A stretch of 64,000 nucleotides of DNA, from the NCBI RefSeq assembly GCF_019175365.1, contig NZ_CP059572.1, positions 6,448,001 to 6,512,000 on the forward strand, read 5' to 3'. A program made the translations under genes and the position numbers. Source of the DNA: Actinomadura graeca. GTDB taxonomy: Bacteria; Actinomycetota; Actinomycetes; Streptosporangiales; Streptosporangiaceae. Under the pieces are notes generated by a model. The model saw nothing but the letters and a program-made list of their open reading frames with translations. It ran no database searches and was not told the DNA's origin. Each line of letters starts with the position of its first letter. Positions within the stretch are counted from its first letter, which is position 1. Shown in pieces: positions 40,752-51,900 of this stretch.

Positions 40752-41927
40752 TCACGACCGGACGGTGAAGAGCCGGCGTTCGACGTCGTCCAAGGCCAGG
40801 CGGGCGGCGCCCAGGGCCACGGCCCGGTCGCCGAGGGCGGACAGGGCCAGCGCCGGGCGGACGAGCGTCCGGTCCCGCAGGTGACGTCCGAGGGCGTCCA
40901 GAAGCGCGGGCCCGGCGCGGACGACACCGCCGCCGATGACCACCAGGTCGGGGTCCAGGATGAGGACCAGCGGCGCCAGCCCCTCGGCGAACCGCGCCGC
41001 GATCGTGTCGACGACCTCCAGCGCCGCCGGATCCCCTGCGGCGGCGGCCGTCAGGGTCGCGGCCCCCGGGTCCTCCGGCGAGGCGTCGTCCCCGGCGAGC
41101 TCGGCGATGGCGGCGGTGCCCACCCTCCGCTCGAACGGGCCGAAGGGCGCCGCGCCGACCGGCGGCCCCCCGCCGCCGGGGAGGAACCCCATCTCACCGG
41201 CGGCGCCGTGCGCGCCGCGCAGCAGCCGGTCGCCCACGAGGATGCCCGCGCCGACGCGCCCGCCCCACTGCACCGCGACCACGATCCCGGCGTCGCGGCC
41301 GTGCCCCCGCCAGCGCTCGGCGAGCACGGCGAGGTTGACGTCGTTCTCGACCATCACCGGGCACTCGAAACCGGGACGGAGCCGGTCGGCCAGGTCGATC
41401 GACGTCCACCCCGGCATGTCGGGTGCCTTGACGACGACGCCGTGCTCGGCCTCGACGATGCCGGGAGTCCCGGCGACGACCGCGCGGACCGTCTCCCGGG
41501 CCACCCCGCCGCGCGACAGCGCCGCGCGGACCCGTGCGCGGACGTGGGCGAGCATCTCGTCCGGGCCGCGCAGGCGGCTGCTGTCGCCGCGGTCCTCGGC
41601 CACGATCCGGCCGGTCAGGTCGGCGACCACGACCAGCGTCCGGTGCGGGCCGATGTCGATGCCGACGACGTGGGCGGCGTCCGGGCGCAGCCGCACGAGC
41701 CGGGCAGGGCGCCCCGGCGAGCGCGGGGCCTCCCGGCCCGCCTCGACGTACTCGACCAGGCCGTCCCCGGCGAGGGAGGCCACGACCTGCGCGACCGTCT
41801 GGCGCGACAGCCCGGTCCGGTCGCTCAGGTCGCCCAGCCGGAGCGGCCCGGCCTGGTGCAGCCGGGCCAGCACGGTCGTCTCGTTGATGCGGCGGAGCAG
41901 CGCGGGCCGCCCGCCTCCCCCGATCAT
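40752..41927 (-). CDS. ROK-family regulator lacking the zinc cysteine motif
   Basis: 391 residues. An N-terminal winged helix (LGDLSDRTGLSRQTVAQVVASL) precedes a ROK sugar-kinase-like domain with VVGIDIGPHRTLVVVADLTG, AVVAGTPGIVE, the MVENDVNLAVLAER loop and ILVGDRLLRGAHGAAGEMG. The CxCGxxGC zinc motif expected after GEMG is replaced by a Gly/Pro-rich run with no Cys. The protein probably binds a sugar but may not phosphorylate it. It diverges from the GH9 gene across 117 bases, so control of that gene and of itself is likely. Confidence 0.88.
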   Translation of the reverse strand: MIGGGGRPALLRRINETTVLARLHQAGPLRLGDLSDRTGLSRQTVAQVVASLAGDGLVEYVEAGREAPRSPGRPARLVRLRPDAAHVVGIDIGPHRTLVVVADLTGRIVAEDRGDSSRLRGPDEMLAHVRARVRAALSRGGVARETVRAVVAGTPGIVEAEHGVVVKAPDMPGWTSIDLADRLRPGFECPVMVENDVNLAVLAERWRGHGRDAGIVVAVQWGGRVGAGILVGDRLLRGAHGAAGEMGFLPGGGGPPVGAAPFGPFERRVGTAAIAELAGDDASPEDPGAATLTAAAAGDPAALEVVDTIAARFAEGLAPLVLILDPDLVVIGGGVVRAGPALLDALGRHLRDRTLVRPALALSALGDRAVALGAARLALDDVERRLFTVRS

Positions 41928-41957
41928 CCGGTCGTCCCCCTCTTGACCCTCACCGCA

Positions 41958-41994
41958 AGATCACAGAATATTGCACTGTTCTTAACAGAATTAC
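41958..41994. promoter_or_regulatory. AT-rich candidate ROK operator
   Basis: An AT-rich island between ROK and GH9 genes contains CTGTT-CTT-AACAG (41976-41988) and the direct repeat ACAGAATA (41963-41970) / ACAGAATT (41985-41992). Its position suits an operator shared by both divergent genes. Confidence 0.45.
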
Positions 41995-42044
41995 GCCGGC
42001 AGGGGGGAGGCGACGGGGGCTCCAACGACACAGGGTGGTGGAGC

Positions 42045-43847
42045 ATGAGCACAGGACACGGTCGCCGTCGCTTTCTGATCGGCGCGGCCGCCGTCGGGGC
42101 CGGGTACACGGCCGCCTCCGCGGTGGCACCCGCCGGCGCACCGGCCGAGGCCGCGGCGGCGCCGGACCACGACGCGACGACGCAGATCTTCGTCAACAAC
42201 GTCGGGTACGACCCCGGCGCCCCCAAACGCGCGGTGATCACGGCGCGCACGGCCCCCGAACGGTTCGAGATCGTGGACGCCGGCAGCGGCCAGACCGTCC
42301 ACAGCGGGCGGCCCGAGGACGCGGGCACGGTCGCGGACTGGGACGGCCGCAACTATTGGACCGCCGACTTCTCGCAGGTGGAGCGCCCCGGCGACTACTA
42401 CGTCGCCGTCGGCCCGGCCCGTTCCGCGCAGTTCCGGATCGCGGCCACCGTGCTGGAGCGCTATACGCTCGCGCATGTCGTCCGCCACTTCAAGGGCTGG
42501 CGGTGCTCCGGCCAGTACGACAAGTTCGACCGCCATGTGCCGCTCGGCACCACCGGCAAGAGTGTCGACGCCCACGGCGGATGGTACGACGCGACCGGCG
42601 ATTTCGGCAAACATTTCACGCAATTGTCGAACCTCTCCTACTTCAACACGCTGCAGATTCCGCTCACCGCCTGGTCGCTGTTCGTCTCCCATCGGGAACT
42701 GACCGCGCGCAAGGACGACAACTTCACCCAGTTGCGCACCTGGTTGCAGGACGAGGCGCTCTATGGAGCCGACTACATCCGCCGCGTCCACGTTCCCGGG
42801 CAGTCGTTCTACAGTTCCATAAGCCAGCCCGGCCCGCCGAAGGACCCGCTCAAGCGCACCCTCGGCACCGCCCAGGTCAACTACCGGGAGGGCGGCGGCG
42901 TGGCCATCGCCGCGCTGGCCATCGCGAGCACGCACGACGTCTCCGGCGACTACGAGAACGCGGACTATCTGTCGGCGGCCAAGGACGCCTTCGCCTATCT
43001 CCAGGCCAACAACGTCCGCCTCACCAATGACGGCAAGGAGAACATCCAGGACGACTACAACGCGCTGCTCGCCGCGATCGAGCTGTATCGCGCCACCAAG
43101 GACGGCTCCTACAGGGCGTCCGCGGACGAACGCGCGGCGAACCTGGCGTCCCGCCTCGTGTCGTGGAGCCGCTACCGCGACTACTGGCGGGCCGACGACA
43201 AGGACCGCCCGTACTTCCACCCGTCCGACGCCGGACTCCCGGTCGTCGCCCTGCTCGCCTACGCCGCCATCGCCGACGGCCGGGCCAGGGACCGTGCGCT
43301 CGACGCCGTCCGCCGGTCCCTGCGGTTCGAGCTGGCGGTCACCAGGGAGGTCCGCAACCCCTTCGGGTACGCCCGCCAGCTCGTCCAGGACAAGGACGGC
43401 AACCGGGCCGGCCGGTTCTTCTTCCCGCACAACGTGACCCCGCGGACCAAGGACCAGTGGTGGCAGGGCGAGAACGCGCGCATCGCCTCACTGGCCACCG
43501 CCGCCCGCCTCGCCGCCCGGCAGTTCTCCGACGACCCCCCGTTCGCGGCGGAACTGCGCTCCTACGCCGCCGACCAGCTCAACTGGATCCTCGGCGCCAA
43601 CCCCTACGACGTCTGCATGCTCGACGGATCCGGGCGCAACAACCCGCAGTACTTCTGGCTCGGGTCGTGGCAGTTCCTCCAGACCGCCGGAGGCATCGTC
43701 AACGGCATCACCGGAAAGAACGACGACGGCAGCGGCATTCTGTGGGACCACGGATACGACCAGACCGGCAAGGACGACGACTGGCGCTGGGGCGAGCAAT
43801 GGCTGCCCCACACCACCTGGTACATGAACGCCGTCGCCACCGGCTGA
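42045..43847 (+). CDS. Tat-exported glycoside hydrolase family 9 protein
   Basis: 600 residues from ATG 42045. The N-terminus GHGRRRFLIGAAAVGAGYTA is a twin-arginine signal. An Ig-like cellulase N-terminal domain follows (IFVNNVGYDPGAPKRAVITA, YYVAVGPARSAQF), then the GH9 (alpha/alpha)6 barrel with the paired Asp motif GGWYDATGDFGKHFTQ, LNWILGANPYDVCMLDG, NNPQYFWLGSWQF and a C-terminal candidate acid Glu in WRWGEQWLPHTTWY. It should cleave a beta-glucan or related glycan outside the cell; the exact polymer is not predictable. The divergent ROK gene is the likely regulator. Confidence 0.9.
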   Translation: MSTGHGRRRFLIGAAAVGAGYTAASAVAPAGAPAEAAAAPDHDATTQIFVNNVGYDPGAPKRAVITARTAPERFEIVDAGSGQTVHSGRPEDAGTVADWDGRNYWTADFSQVERPGDYYVAVGPARSAQFRIAATVLERYTLAHVVRHFKGWRCSGQYDKFDRHVPLGTTGKSVDAHGGWYDATGDFGKHFTQLSNLSYFNTLQIPLTAWSLFVSHRELTARKDDNFTQLRTWLQDEALYGADYIRRVHVPGQSFYSSISQPGPPKDPLKRTLGTAQVNYREGGGVAIAALAIASTHDVSGDYENADYLSAAKDAFAYLQANNVRLTNDGKENIQDDYNALLAAIELYRATKDGSYRASADERAANLASRLVSWSRYRDYWRADDKDRPYFHPSDAGLPVVALLAYAAIADGRARDRALDAVRRSLRFELAVTREVRNPFGYARQLVQDKDGNRAGRFFFPHNVTPRTKDQWWQGENARIASLATAARLAARQFSDDPPFAAELRSYAADQLNWILGANPYDVCMLDGSGRNNPQYFWLGSWQFLQTAGGIVNGITGKNDDGSGILWDHGYDQTGKDDDWRWGEQWLPHTTWYMNAVATG

Positions 43848-43894
43848 CCAAAGGCCCCGGGCGGACCACGGGCCCGCCCGGGCCCTGCGGGCCT

Positions 43895-45586
43895 CTATCC
43901 GGCCTGGACGGGATCGCTTGAGGGCGAACGGACCCGGTTGTCGAACGGGTCGATGGCGCGGACCGAATACGTGTGCGAACTGCCCGCCACGAGTCCCGTA
44001 TCGGTGTAGGTGAGGCTCTTCAGATCCCAGAACCTCGACTCGGCTTCGACGGTGTGGACGACGGTGGTGCCGTCGCGGATCACCTCGTACTTGAGCTTCT
44101 TGTTGTCGCGGTCCCACGTCTGGACCCACGTGACGCGAAGCTGCCCGGTGGTGCCGTCGGGTTTGGCGACGGCGGGCTTGCGGACGGGTTCCGGCGGGTT
44201 GACGTCCTTGGCGACGCTCAGGCTCGCGAACCGCGCGAGCCCTTGCTGCTTCTCACCGTTGACATTGGTGAAGTCACCGCCCGCCCACAGGTACTTCCCG
44301 TTGTTGTCCAGGGCGCGGGGACCCTGGTTGTAGGCGGTGGGACCGCCATTGGTGTTGGGGAACCAGTGCAGCAGTGGCGGGGTGTCGAAGCGGGCGGGAT
44401 CGGGATGCGTGGGTTCGGCGAGAAGGCGCTGGTAGGGAATGCCCGGGACGAGTTCGGGAAAGCCATCGGGCTGGCTGCTGCAATCGTGGGCGTGGGAACC
44501 GCTGTAGAGCAGGCCGTCCATGACCGTGATGGCCTGGGTGGCGCCAAGGCAATTGTCGATCCAGCGGAGGGTCCCGTCGCCGGGGTTGACGGCCAGGCGT
44601 CCGTCGAAGGTGCTCTGCCCGTTGGCGGAGGCGTAGATCGCCTCGTTATCCTTCACCAGGTCGGTGACCCAGGAGCGGCGGCTGTCGGAGACGCGGTCGA
44701 CGCCGGTCGCCCAGGGGACGCTCGCGCCGGTGTCGGCGCGGACGGCGCCGAGGCCGTGGGGCAGGTTGCCGTTGAGGTGGTCGAAGTCCCCACCGATGAC
44801 CACCCGGCCGCCGTCCGGTGAGATGATCATGGCGTGGACGCCGCGGTCGGCGGTCGGCGCCCACCCGGTCAGCGCGCCGCCGGACACGGCGAACGCGGCC
44901 AGGCGCTCGCGCCGGATGTCGTCGACCTTGATGAAGAATCCCCCGGCGTACACGGTGGTGGCGGTGACGGCGAGGGCCTTGACCCGGCTGTTGAACTCGT
45001 GGGCGAAGCCGTTGAGACCGCCGGACGGCAGGTCGAACGCGGCGATCTTCCCGCGGCGCTGCCCATCGACCTTCGTGAAGTCGCCGCCGGCATAGAGCCG
45101 GGTCCCGTCGGGACTCGGCCTGAGCTCCCAGACGGCGTCGCAGTTCCACCGGTTGTTGCCGAGGTCGTCGCAGTCGAACTGGTGCGTGGTGTCGGTGAAG
45201 GGCGTTCCCTCGACGGTCGGAGCCCACGCCAGCGGCAGGCCGGTGGCCGCGTTGAACGCCGCCAGATTCCTTCGAGGCTGCTCCTGAGGGTCGCCGGGAT
45301 TGGTGCCGGGCGGACGGATGTGGTCGAAGTTCCCGCCGACGTAAACGGTGTCGCCGAGCATCGCGATGGTCCACACCACGCCGTCGGTCTGCCAGGTGGG
45401 CAGGTCGTCGGCCGTGATGGTGACCGGCTCGCCGGGCCCCGGTGCGGTGTCGGCGGTGGCGGCGGAGGGCGGGGCGGTGAGGACGAGGGCGGACACGGCG
45501 GAAAGCCCCAGCGAGGCGAAAGCGCGCCGCCATGGAGAAAGGTTTCGGAAGAGGGGCGGTGGCGGGGAGGGATTTGCTCGTGCCAT
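43895..45586 (-). CDS. Secreted beta-propeller protein with C-terminal Fn3 domain
   Basis: 563 residues from ATG 45584-45586, with GGGAGAGA upstream. The signal peptide (RAFASLGLSAVSALVLTAPPSAATA) leads to a region with recurring blades: VYVGGNFDHI, LYAGGDFTKVDGQRRGKIAAF, VYAGGFFIKVDDIRRERLAAF, VVIGGDFDHLNG and LWAGGDFTNVNGEKQQGLARF. These match delta-60/DUF5122-like propeller repeats. A fibronectin type III-like domain ends the protein (VTWVQTWDRDNKKLKYEVIRD, TYSVRAIDPFDN). It is likely a cell-surface or extracellular binding protein. It diverges from the RHS toxin gene; a link in function is not shown. Confidence 0.85.
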   Translation of the reverse strand: MARANPSPPPPLFRNLSPWRRAFASLGLSAVSALVLTAPPSAATADTAPGPGEPVTITADDLPTWQTDGVVWTIAMLGDTVYVGGNFDHIRPPGTNPGDPQEQPRRNLAAFNAATGLPLAWAPTVEGTPFTDTTHQFDCDDLGNNRWNCDAVWELRPSPDGTRLYAGGDFTKVDGQRRGKIAAFDLPSGGLNGFAHEFNSRVKALAVTATTVYAGGFFIKVDDIRRERLAAFAVSGGALTGWAPTADRGVHAMIISPDGGRVVIGGDFDHLNGNLPHGLGAVRADTGASVPWATGVDRVSDSRRSWVTDLVKDNEAIYASANGQSTFDGRLAVNPGDGTLRWIDNCLGATQAITVMDGLLYSGSHAHDCSSQPDGFPELVPGIPYQRLLAEPTHPDPARFDTPPLLHWFPNTNGGPTAYNQGPRALDNNGKYLWAGGDFTNVNGEKQQGLARFASLSVAKDVNPPEPVRKPAVAKPDGTTGQLRVTWVQTWDRDNKKLKYEVIRDGTTVVHTVEAESRFWDLKSLTYTDTGLVAGSSHTYSVRAIDPFDNRVRSPSSDPVQAG

Positions 45587-45946
45587 GGATTCTCTCCCGT
45601 GATCATACGGCTCTGGCACGACCGAGGGTCACATCTTTCGGACGGACGGACAAGTCATCCTGACCTTCTTCATGACTTCGGTTGAAAGTTAAGTGAATCT
45701 TGCTTTCTCGGGCGCGCGGACGTTCGTAGGGCGCGACCGGTTGTCACGGCGTCCACACATGGCCCCGAACTTCTCCGTGGCCAGGACGAACGCGTGTTCG
45801 GGTGTCCTGAAGTCCGCTTTGAGGGCTTGATCGATCCACCTTGACAACCGATGGTTTCAGTGAGTTGACAACCTCGTGAGGTGTGCGGGAGGCGCGCGGT
45901 CCGCGTGTTCATCCCGGCGCTCCCAATACCCCCGAGGAGAAGCGGC
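45587..45946. promoter_or_regulatory. Divergent regulatory region of propeller and RHS genes
   Basis: This 360-base gap is AT-richer than its surroundings. TTGACAACC occurs twice in direct orientation at 45841-45849 and 45865-45873, 24 bases apart, close to the RHS gene. TTGACA matches the -35 consensus but neither copy has a clear -10 at proper spacing, so the pair may be operator sites. No convincing gene. Confidence 0.4.
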
Positions 45947-48900
45947 GTGCTGTTCAGTTCTGCGTCCAATCCGTCCCGCAGGCGGCTGTTCCTGGGTATG
46001 CGGCGGTCACTGCGACATGTATCTGCCGGTGTGAGCGTCGTCATGGCGGCCGGATTGGCGACGGCTCCGGCGGCGCATGCCGACCCGCCGCATTCCGAAC
46101 GTCCGAAGGTCGCCGACCACGAGCGCACCGTCGGTGGCAAGGATCTGAAGGTCCGTCCGCGCACGCCCGATCCGGCGACCCGGTCGGTTGCGCGGCCCAA
46201 TGCGTCCTGGCCGAAGCCCGGCAGCACCGACGTCACAGTGACGGGCGGGCGGGCGAAGGTCGCCGTGCTGGACCGCGCGGCGGCCCGGCGCGCGGGTGTC
46301 GACGGGCTGGTGTTCACCCTCACCCCCGACGGGAAGGCGGCGGCTGAGCGGGTGGGTGTCCGGGTCGACTACTCCGCCTTCGCCCAGGCGTTCGGCGGCT
46401 CCTACGGCAGCAGGCTCCGGTTGGTCCGGCTCCCCGTGTGCGCGCTGACCACTCCGGCCGAACCCGAATGCCAGACCTCGACACCGGTCGCCACCACCAA
46501 CAACGGCGAGACCAGGACATTGACAGCGGACGTGGCGACCCCCACCGTCCTCGCCGCCGTCGCGGCACCCGAGGGCTCCCAGGGCGACTTCAAGGCCACC
46601 AAGCTGGAAGCGTCGGCAACGTGGGCGGTCACCGGCAACACCGGCGACTTCACCTGGACCTACCCGATGCGCGTGCCGCCCGTTCCCGGGGATCTCGTCC
46701 CAGCGGTGGAACTCGGATATTCGGCGCAGAGTGTCGATGGCCGTACGGGCAACACCAACAACCAACCGTCGTGGGCGGGGGAGGGGTTCGAGTTCTCGCC
46801 CGGATTCATCGAGCGCCGTTACAAGGCGTGTGAGGACGACGGCGTCCCCAACGGGCCGGGCGGAAAGCCACCGGGGGACCTGTGCTGGGGATATGAGAAC
46901 GCGGTCGTCACCTGGAACGGCAAGGGCGGTGAGCTGATCAAGGCCGCCGACGGCACCTGGCGCCTCAAAGACGACGACGGCACCAGATTCGAGCGGCTCA
47001 CCGACACCAAGACCGGAAACGGCGACGACGACGGCGAGTACTGGAAGGTCACCACCACCGACGGCACCCAGTACTTCTTCGGCCGCAACCACCTGCCCGG
47101 CAGCGATTCGGGCGGCGCGGCCACCAACTCGGCCTGGACGGTCCCGGTGTTCGGCGACGACGACGGCGAACCGTGCCACAAGGCGTCCGGATTCGCCGAC
47201 TCCTGGTGCCAGCAGGCATGGCGCTGGAACCTGGACATGGTCCTCGATTCCAACGACAACGCCATCGCCTACCACTACCAGCCCGAGACCAACCACTACG
47301 GCCGCAACCTCAACCCCGCCGACGCCACCCCCTACACCCGCGGCGGCCACCTCACCAGCGCCGAGTACGGCCTGCGCGGCAACAACATGGTCGGCGCCCC
47401 GGCGGCCCGGGTGAACTTCGAGGTCTCCGAGCGCTGCATCCCCACCACCGCGTTCGACTGCGCCCCGGCCAAGATCTCCACCAATCCCGGCCAGTGGGCC
47501 GATGTCCCCTGGGACATGAACTGCGAGGCCAAGACCCCGTGCAAGGACGGGCACGGCTCCACCTCGCCCACCTTTTGGTCCCGCAAGCGCCTGACCAAGG
47601 TCACCACCCAGATCAACAAGGGCGCCGGCTGGCCCTACCGCAACGTCGACTCCTGGACCCTGGACCACAGATGGGGCGCCGACACCGACGAACGTGACCT
47701 GCTCGCCGCCGGCATCCAGCACACCGGCCTCGCCGGCGCCACCACCGCCGACGACCTCGCACTGCCCAAGGTCACCTTCAACCACGTCGCCAAGGCCAAC
47801 CGCGTCGACCAGGCGGGTGACGGCGTCCCGCCCTACACCCGCTACCGCGTCAGCAAGATCTTCGACGAGTCCGGCGGCCAGATCGACATCGGCTACACCG
47901 GCCAGGAATGCTTTCGCACCGCACCCCCGACACCACAGAGCAACACCAAACGCTGCTTCCCCTCGATCTGGCACCCGCCCGGCCAGACGACGCCCTATAC
48001 CGACTGGTTCAACAAATACGTCGTCACGTCCGTGGCCGAGAAGGACCGCACCGGCCACGCGCCCGACATGGCCACCCTCTACGACTACATCGGCGGCGCG
48101 GCATGGCACTACGACGACGATGACGGGCTGACACGCGAGAAGTTCAAGACCTGGTCCCAATGGCGCGGTTACGGGCAGATCCGCATCAGGACCGGAAGCC
48201 CGGATGGCCCGTCCACCCAGGCCGACGCCTACTACCTGCGCGGCATGCACGGCGACCGCGCCGGCCCGGACGGCGGGACCAAGACCGTCACCGTCCCCGA
48301 CGGCGAAGGCGGCACCCACACCGACGCCGAGGGACTGGAGGGCTTCACCCTCAAGACCGTCAACTACACCGCCCCCGGCGGCGCGGTGCACGACAAGACC
48401 GTCAACACCGCTTGGCGCCACCAGACCGCGACCCGTACCCGCTCCTGGGGGACCGTCACCGCCAACGCCGTCAAGGTGGGGAACTCACGCACCTGGACCG
48501 CGATGGACGGCGGCGCCTGGCGCGAGACCAAGATCGTCAGCGAGTTCGAGACCGACTTCACCAAGGTCGGCCGGGTGAAGCAGGTCGACGACCTCGGAGA
48601 CGTCGCCCTCCCCGCCGACGACAGGTGCACCCGCACCGGCTACGCCGACAACGTCGCCAGATGGATGGTCTCCTACCAGTCCCGGGCCGAAACCGTGTCG
48701 GTCGCCTGTGCCACCGAACCCGATCGGTCCAAGCACGTCATCGCCGATGCGCGGGCCTTCTACGACGGCGGAGGCTTCGGTGACGCGCCCACAAAGGGCA
48801 ATGTCACGCAGACCGAGAGGATCGCCGAGCACGACGGGAGCCGGGCCACCTACAGCACGGTCGCCAAGACCAGCTTCGACACCTTCGGGCGCACCCTCAC

Positions 48901-51900
48901 GGTTACCAACGCCGCCGACCAGACCACCACCACCCGATACACCAACACCAACGGGCTGACCAGCAGGACCACCGTCATGTCGCCGCCCCCGTCCCCGGGC
49001 GCCGCGGGGCTGTCGGCCACTGAGGACCTCGACCCGGCCTGGGGATCGCCGATCGCGAAGACCGACAACAACAACACCGACGGCGCGGGCAGGCCATTGC
49101 GCACCGATCTGGCGTACGACGCGCTCGGCCGGCTCCAGAAGGTCTGGCTCCCCAACCGCTCCAAGACGGCCGGCGACATCCCCAACCTTGAGCACGCGTA
49201 CCGGATCGCCGACGGCCAGATCGCCGCCGTCACCACCAAGACCCTCGCCGACACCGGCCCCCAGCGCGTCGCCATCACCCTGTACGACGGGCATCTGCGT
49301 CCGCGCCAGGTCCAGGCGCCCGGCCCCGGGGGCCGCCTGATCACCGACACCTTCTACGACGACCGCGGCCAGGTCGCCAAGACGTACGCGCCCTACTCCG
49401 CGGCGGGCGCCCCCGAGACCGCGTTGTTCGGCGTCGACGCACCCGGCAACGTCGAGACCCAGAGCCACTTCTCCTACGACGGCCTCGGCCGCCAGACGGT
49501 GGAACGCCTCCTCACGGGCAACGGCACCACCCAGGAGAAATGGCGCACCACCATCGGCTACGGCGGGAACTGGATCACGGTTGACCCGCCGCAGGGCGGC
49601 ACCCCCACCGCCCAGATCACCGACGCCCGCGGCCAGGTCACCGAACGCCGCCAGTACCGGGGTGACGCCCCGTCCGGCGCCTACGACGCGACGACCTACG
49701 GCTACGACCCGGCCGGGCGCCTGACCACGGTGAAGGACCCGTCCGGCAAGACCTGGGCCAACACCTTCGACCTCCGGGGCCGCCGGACGAGGAGCACCGA
49801 CCCCGACACGGGCACCAGCACCCTCACCTACGACGTCCTCGACCAGATCGAGTCCACCACCGACGCCCGCAACAAGACGATCTTCCACGCCTACGACGCG
49901 CTCGGGCGCAGGACGCAGACGCGCGAGGGCTCGGCGGCCGGGAGGCTGCTCGCGTCGTGGACCTACGACACCGCCGTCCGCGGCAAGGGCAAGCCGGCGA
50001 CCGCCACCCGGCACGGCGACAACGGCGACTACGTCAGCGCCGTGCCCTCCTACGACGTCCTGGGCCGTCCGGAATCCACCGCGATGACCATCCCCGTGTC
50101 CGAGGGGCCGCTGGCCGGTACCTACACCCACGCCCAGACCTACAACCTCGACGGCACCGTCCGCGAGGACGTCCTCCCGGCGGCGGGCGGGCTCCCTCAG
50201 GAGACACTCGCCCACGCCTACGACGACTATCAGCGTCCGACGCGCCTGACCAGCGCCCAGGCCACCTACGTCGGGCACACCGACTACACGCCCACGGGCA
50301 AGCCCAAGCTGATCGAGCTCGGGACAGGTGGGAAACGGACCTGGAACACCCTCACCTACCAGTACGGCACCCAGCGCCTCGCCGGGTCGAGCACCAGCCG
50401 CGAGAACGTCGCGGGCTACGACCGCAACGCCGCCTACACCTATGACGACGAGGGCAACATCCTGGGCATCTCCGACGTCTCCAACGCCGGAACCGACACC
50501 CAGTGCTTCAAGTACGACCACCTGCGCCGCATGACCGACGCCTGGGCCGTCGCGACGCCGGACTGCCCCCAGTCGCCCTCGACGTCCGCGGGCCCCGCCC
50601 CGTACCGGATGCACTACACCTACAAGACCGACGGCAGCCGCGCCAAGGAGGAGTTCTACAACCAGGCCGGCACCCAGATCTCCACCCGCGACTACCGCTA
50701 CCAGGGCGACCCCGACGTCGGCGGCAGCGTCAAGGGCCACATGCTCGGCAAGGTCGACCAGACCGGAGCCAACCCCATCACCGGGCCCGAGACCAACGAC
50801 GAGACCTACGCTTACGACGCCGCGGGAAACCCCACGACCCGCACCGTGGGAACCACCACCCAGTCCCTGGAGTGGAACAGCGAAGGCGACCTCGACAAGA
50901 TCACCCAGGGGGACGCCACCGTCCGGTTCGTCTACGACGCCGACGGGAACCGCCTGATCCGCAAGGACCTCACCGGCGCCACCCTCTACCTGCCCGGCAC
51001 CGAACTCCGCGCGACCAACGGCTCGGCGACCGCGGTCGGCACCCGCTACTACGACCACAACGGCCAGACCGTCGCCATGCGCGACGCCTCCGGAGTGCGG
51101 TACCTGACCGGGGACCACCAGGGGACCTCCCAAGTCGCGGTCAATGCCACCGACCAGAAGTCCATCACTCGCCGGTTCACCCCATTCGGACAAGCCCGCG
51201 GCACCATCGAGGAAGAGACCTGGCCCGACCAGAAGGGCTTCCTGGGCGGCACCAAGGACCCGACCGGCCTCACCCACCTGGGCGCCCGGGAGTACGACCC
51301 CAACAACGGCCGCTTCATCTCCGCCGACCCCGTCGTCGACACGGGCGACCCGCAATTGCTGAACGCCTATGCCTACGGCGGCAACAACCCGGTCACTTCC
51401 AGCGACCCCGACGGCCTCTTCCCACTCCCGCCCTGCGTCCGCAACCCCATCACCTGCGGCCACAAGACCCCGACGCCGAAGGAGCGCGTCACCAACCTCC
51501 CGACGCAGATCGTGGGCCTGGTGGAAGGAGCCATGCAGGCCGCGCTCGACGACCTCTACGCGGCCGCGAACTACGCCAGGAACTCCGCCCACGACCTCAA
51601 GAAGAGCACCGCGGCCTTCATAGGGATGGGAATGAACCCCGCCGGCCCGGAAAGGCCGAGCGCAGGAGACCCGCCCAAGCAGCACAAGGCCCCCAGATTC
51701 CGGATCCCCCGCGTGCCGGTCGACCGTGACAGCCCGTCCTACAGAGCCGGCCGCACCGTCGGCTACGTCGTCGGGGTTCCTCTTCCGGGCCTCCCCGCCG
51801 CCAAGCTCCCTCGCGGCATCAGATGGCTGTCCAAGATCCTCAAGCTCTGCCGCCGCAGCAGTTTCGTGCCCGGAACCGCCGTCGTGATGGCGGACGGGAC

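Noticed and set aside
45881..45946. ATG 45881 as the start of the RHS gene
   Set aside because: GTG 45947 has a GAGGAG site at good spacing and places the signal peptide closer to the N-terminus.
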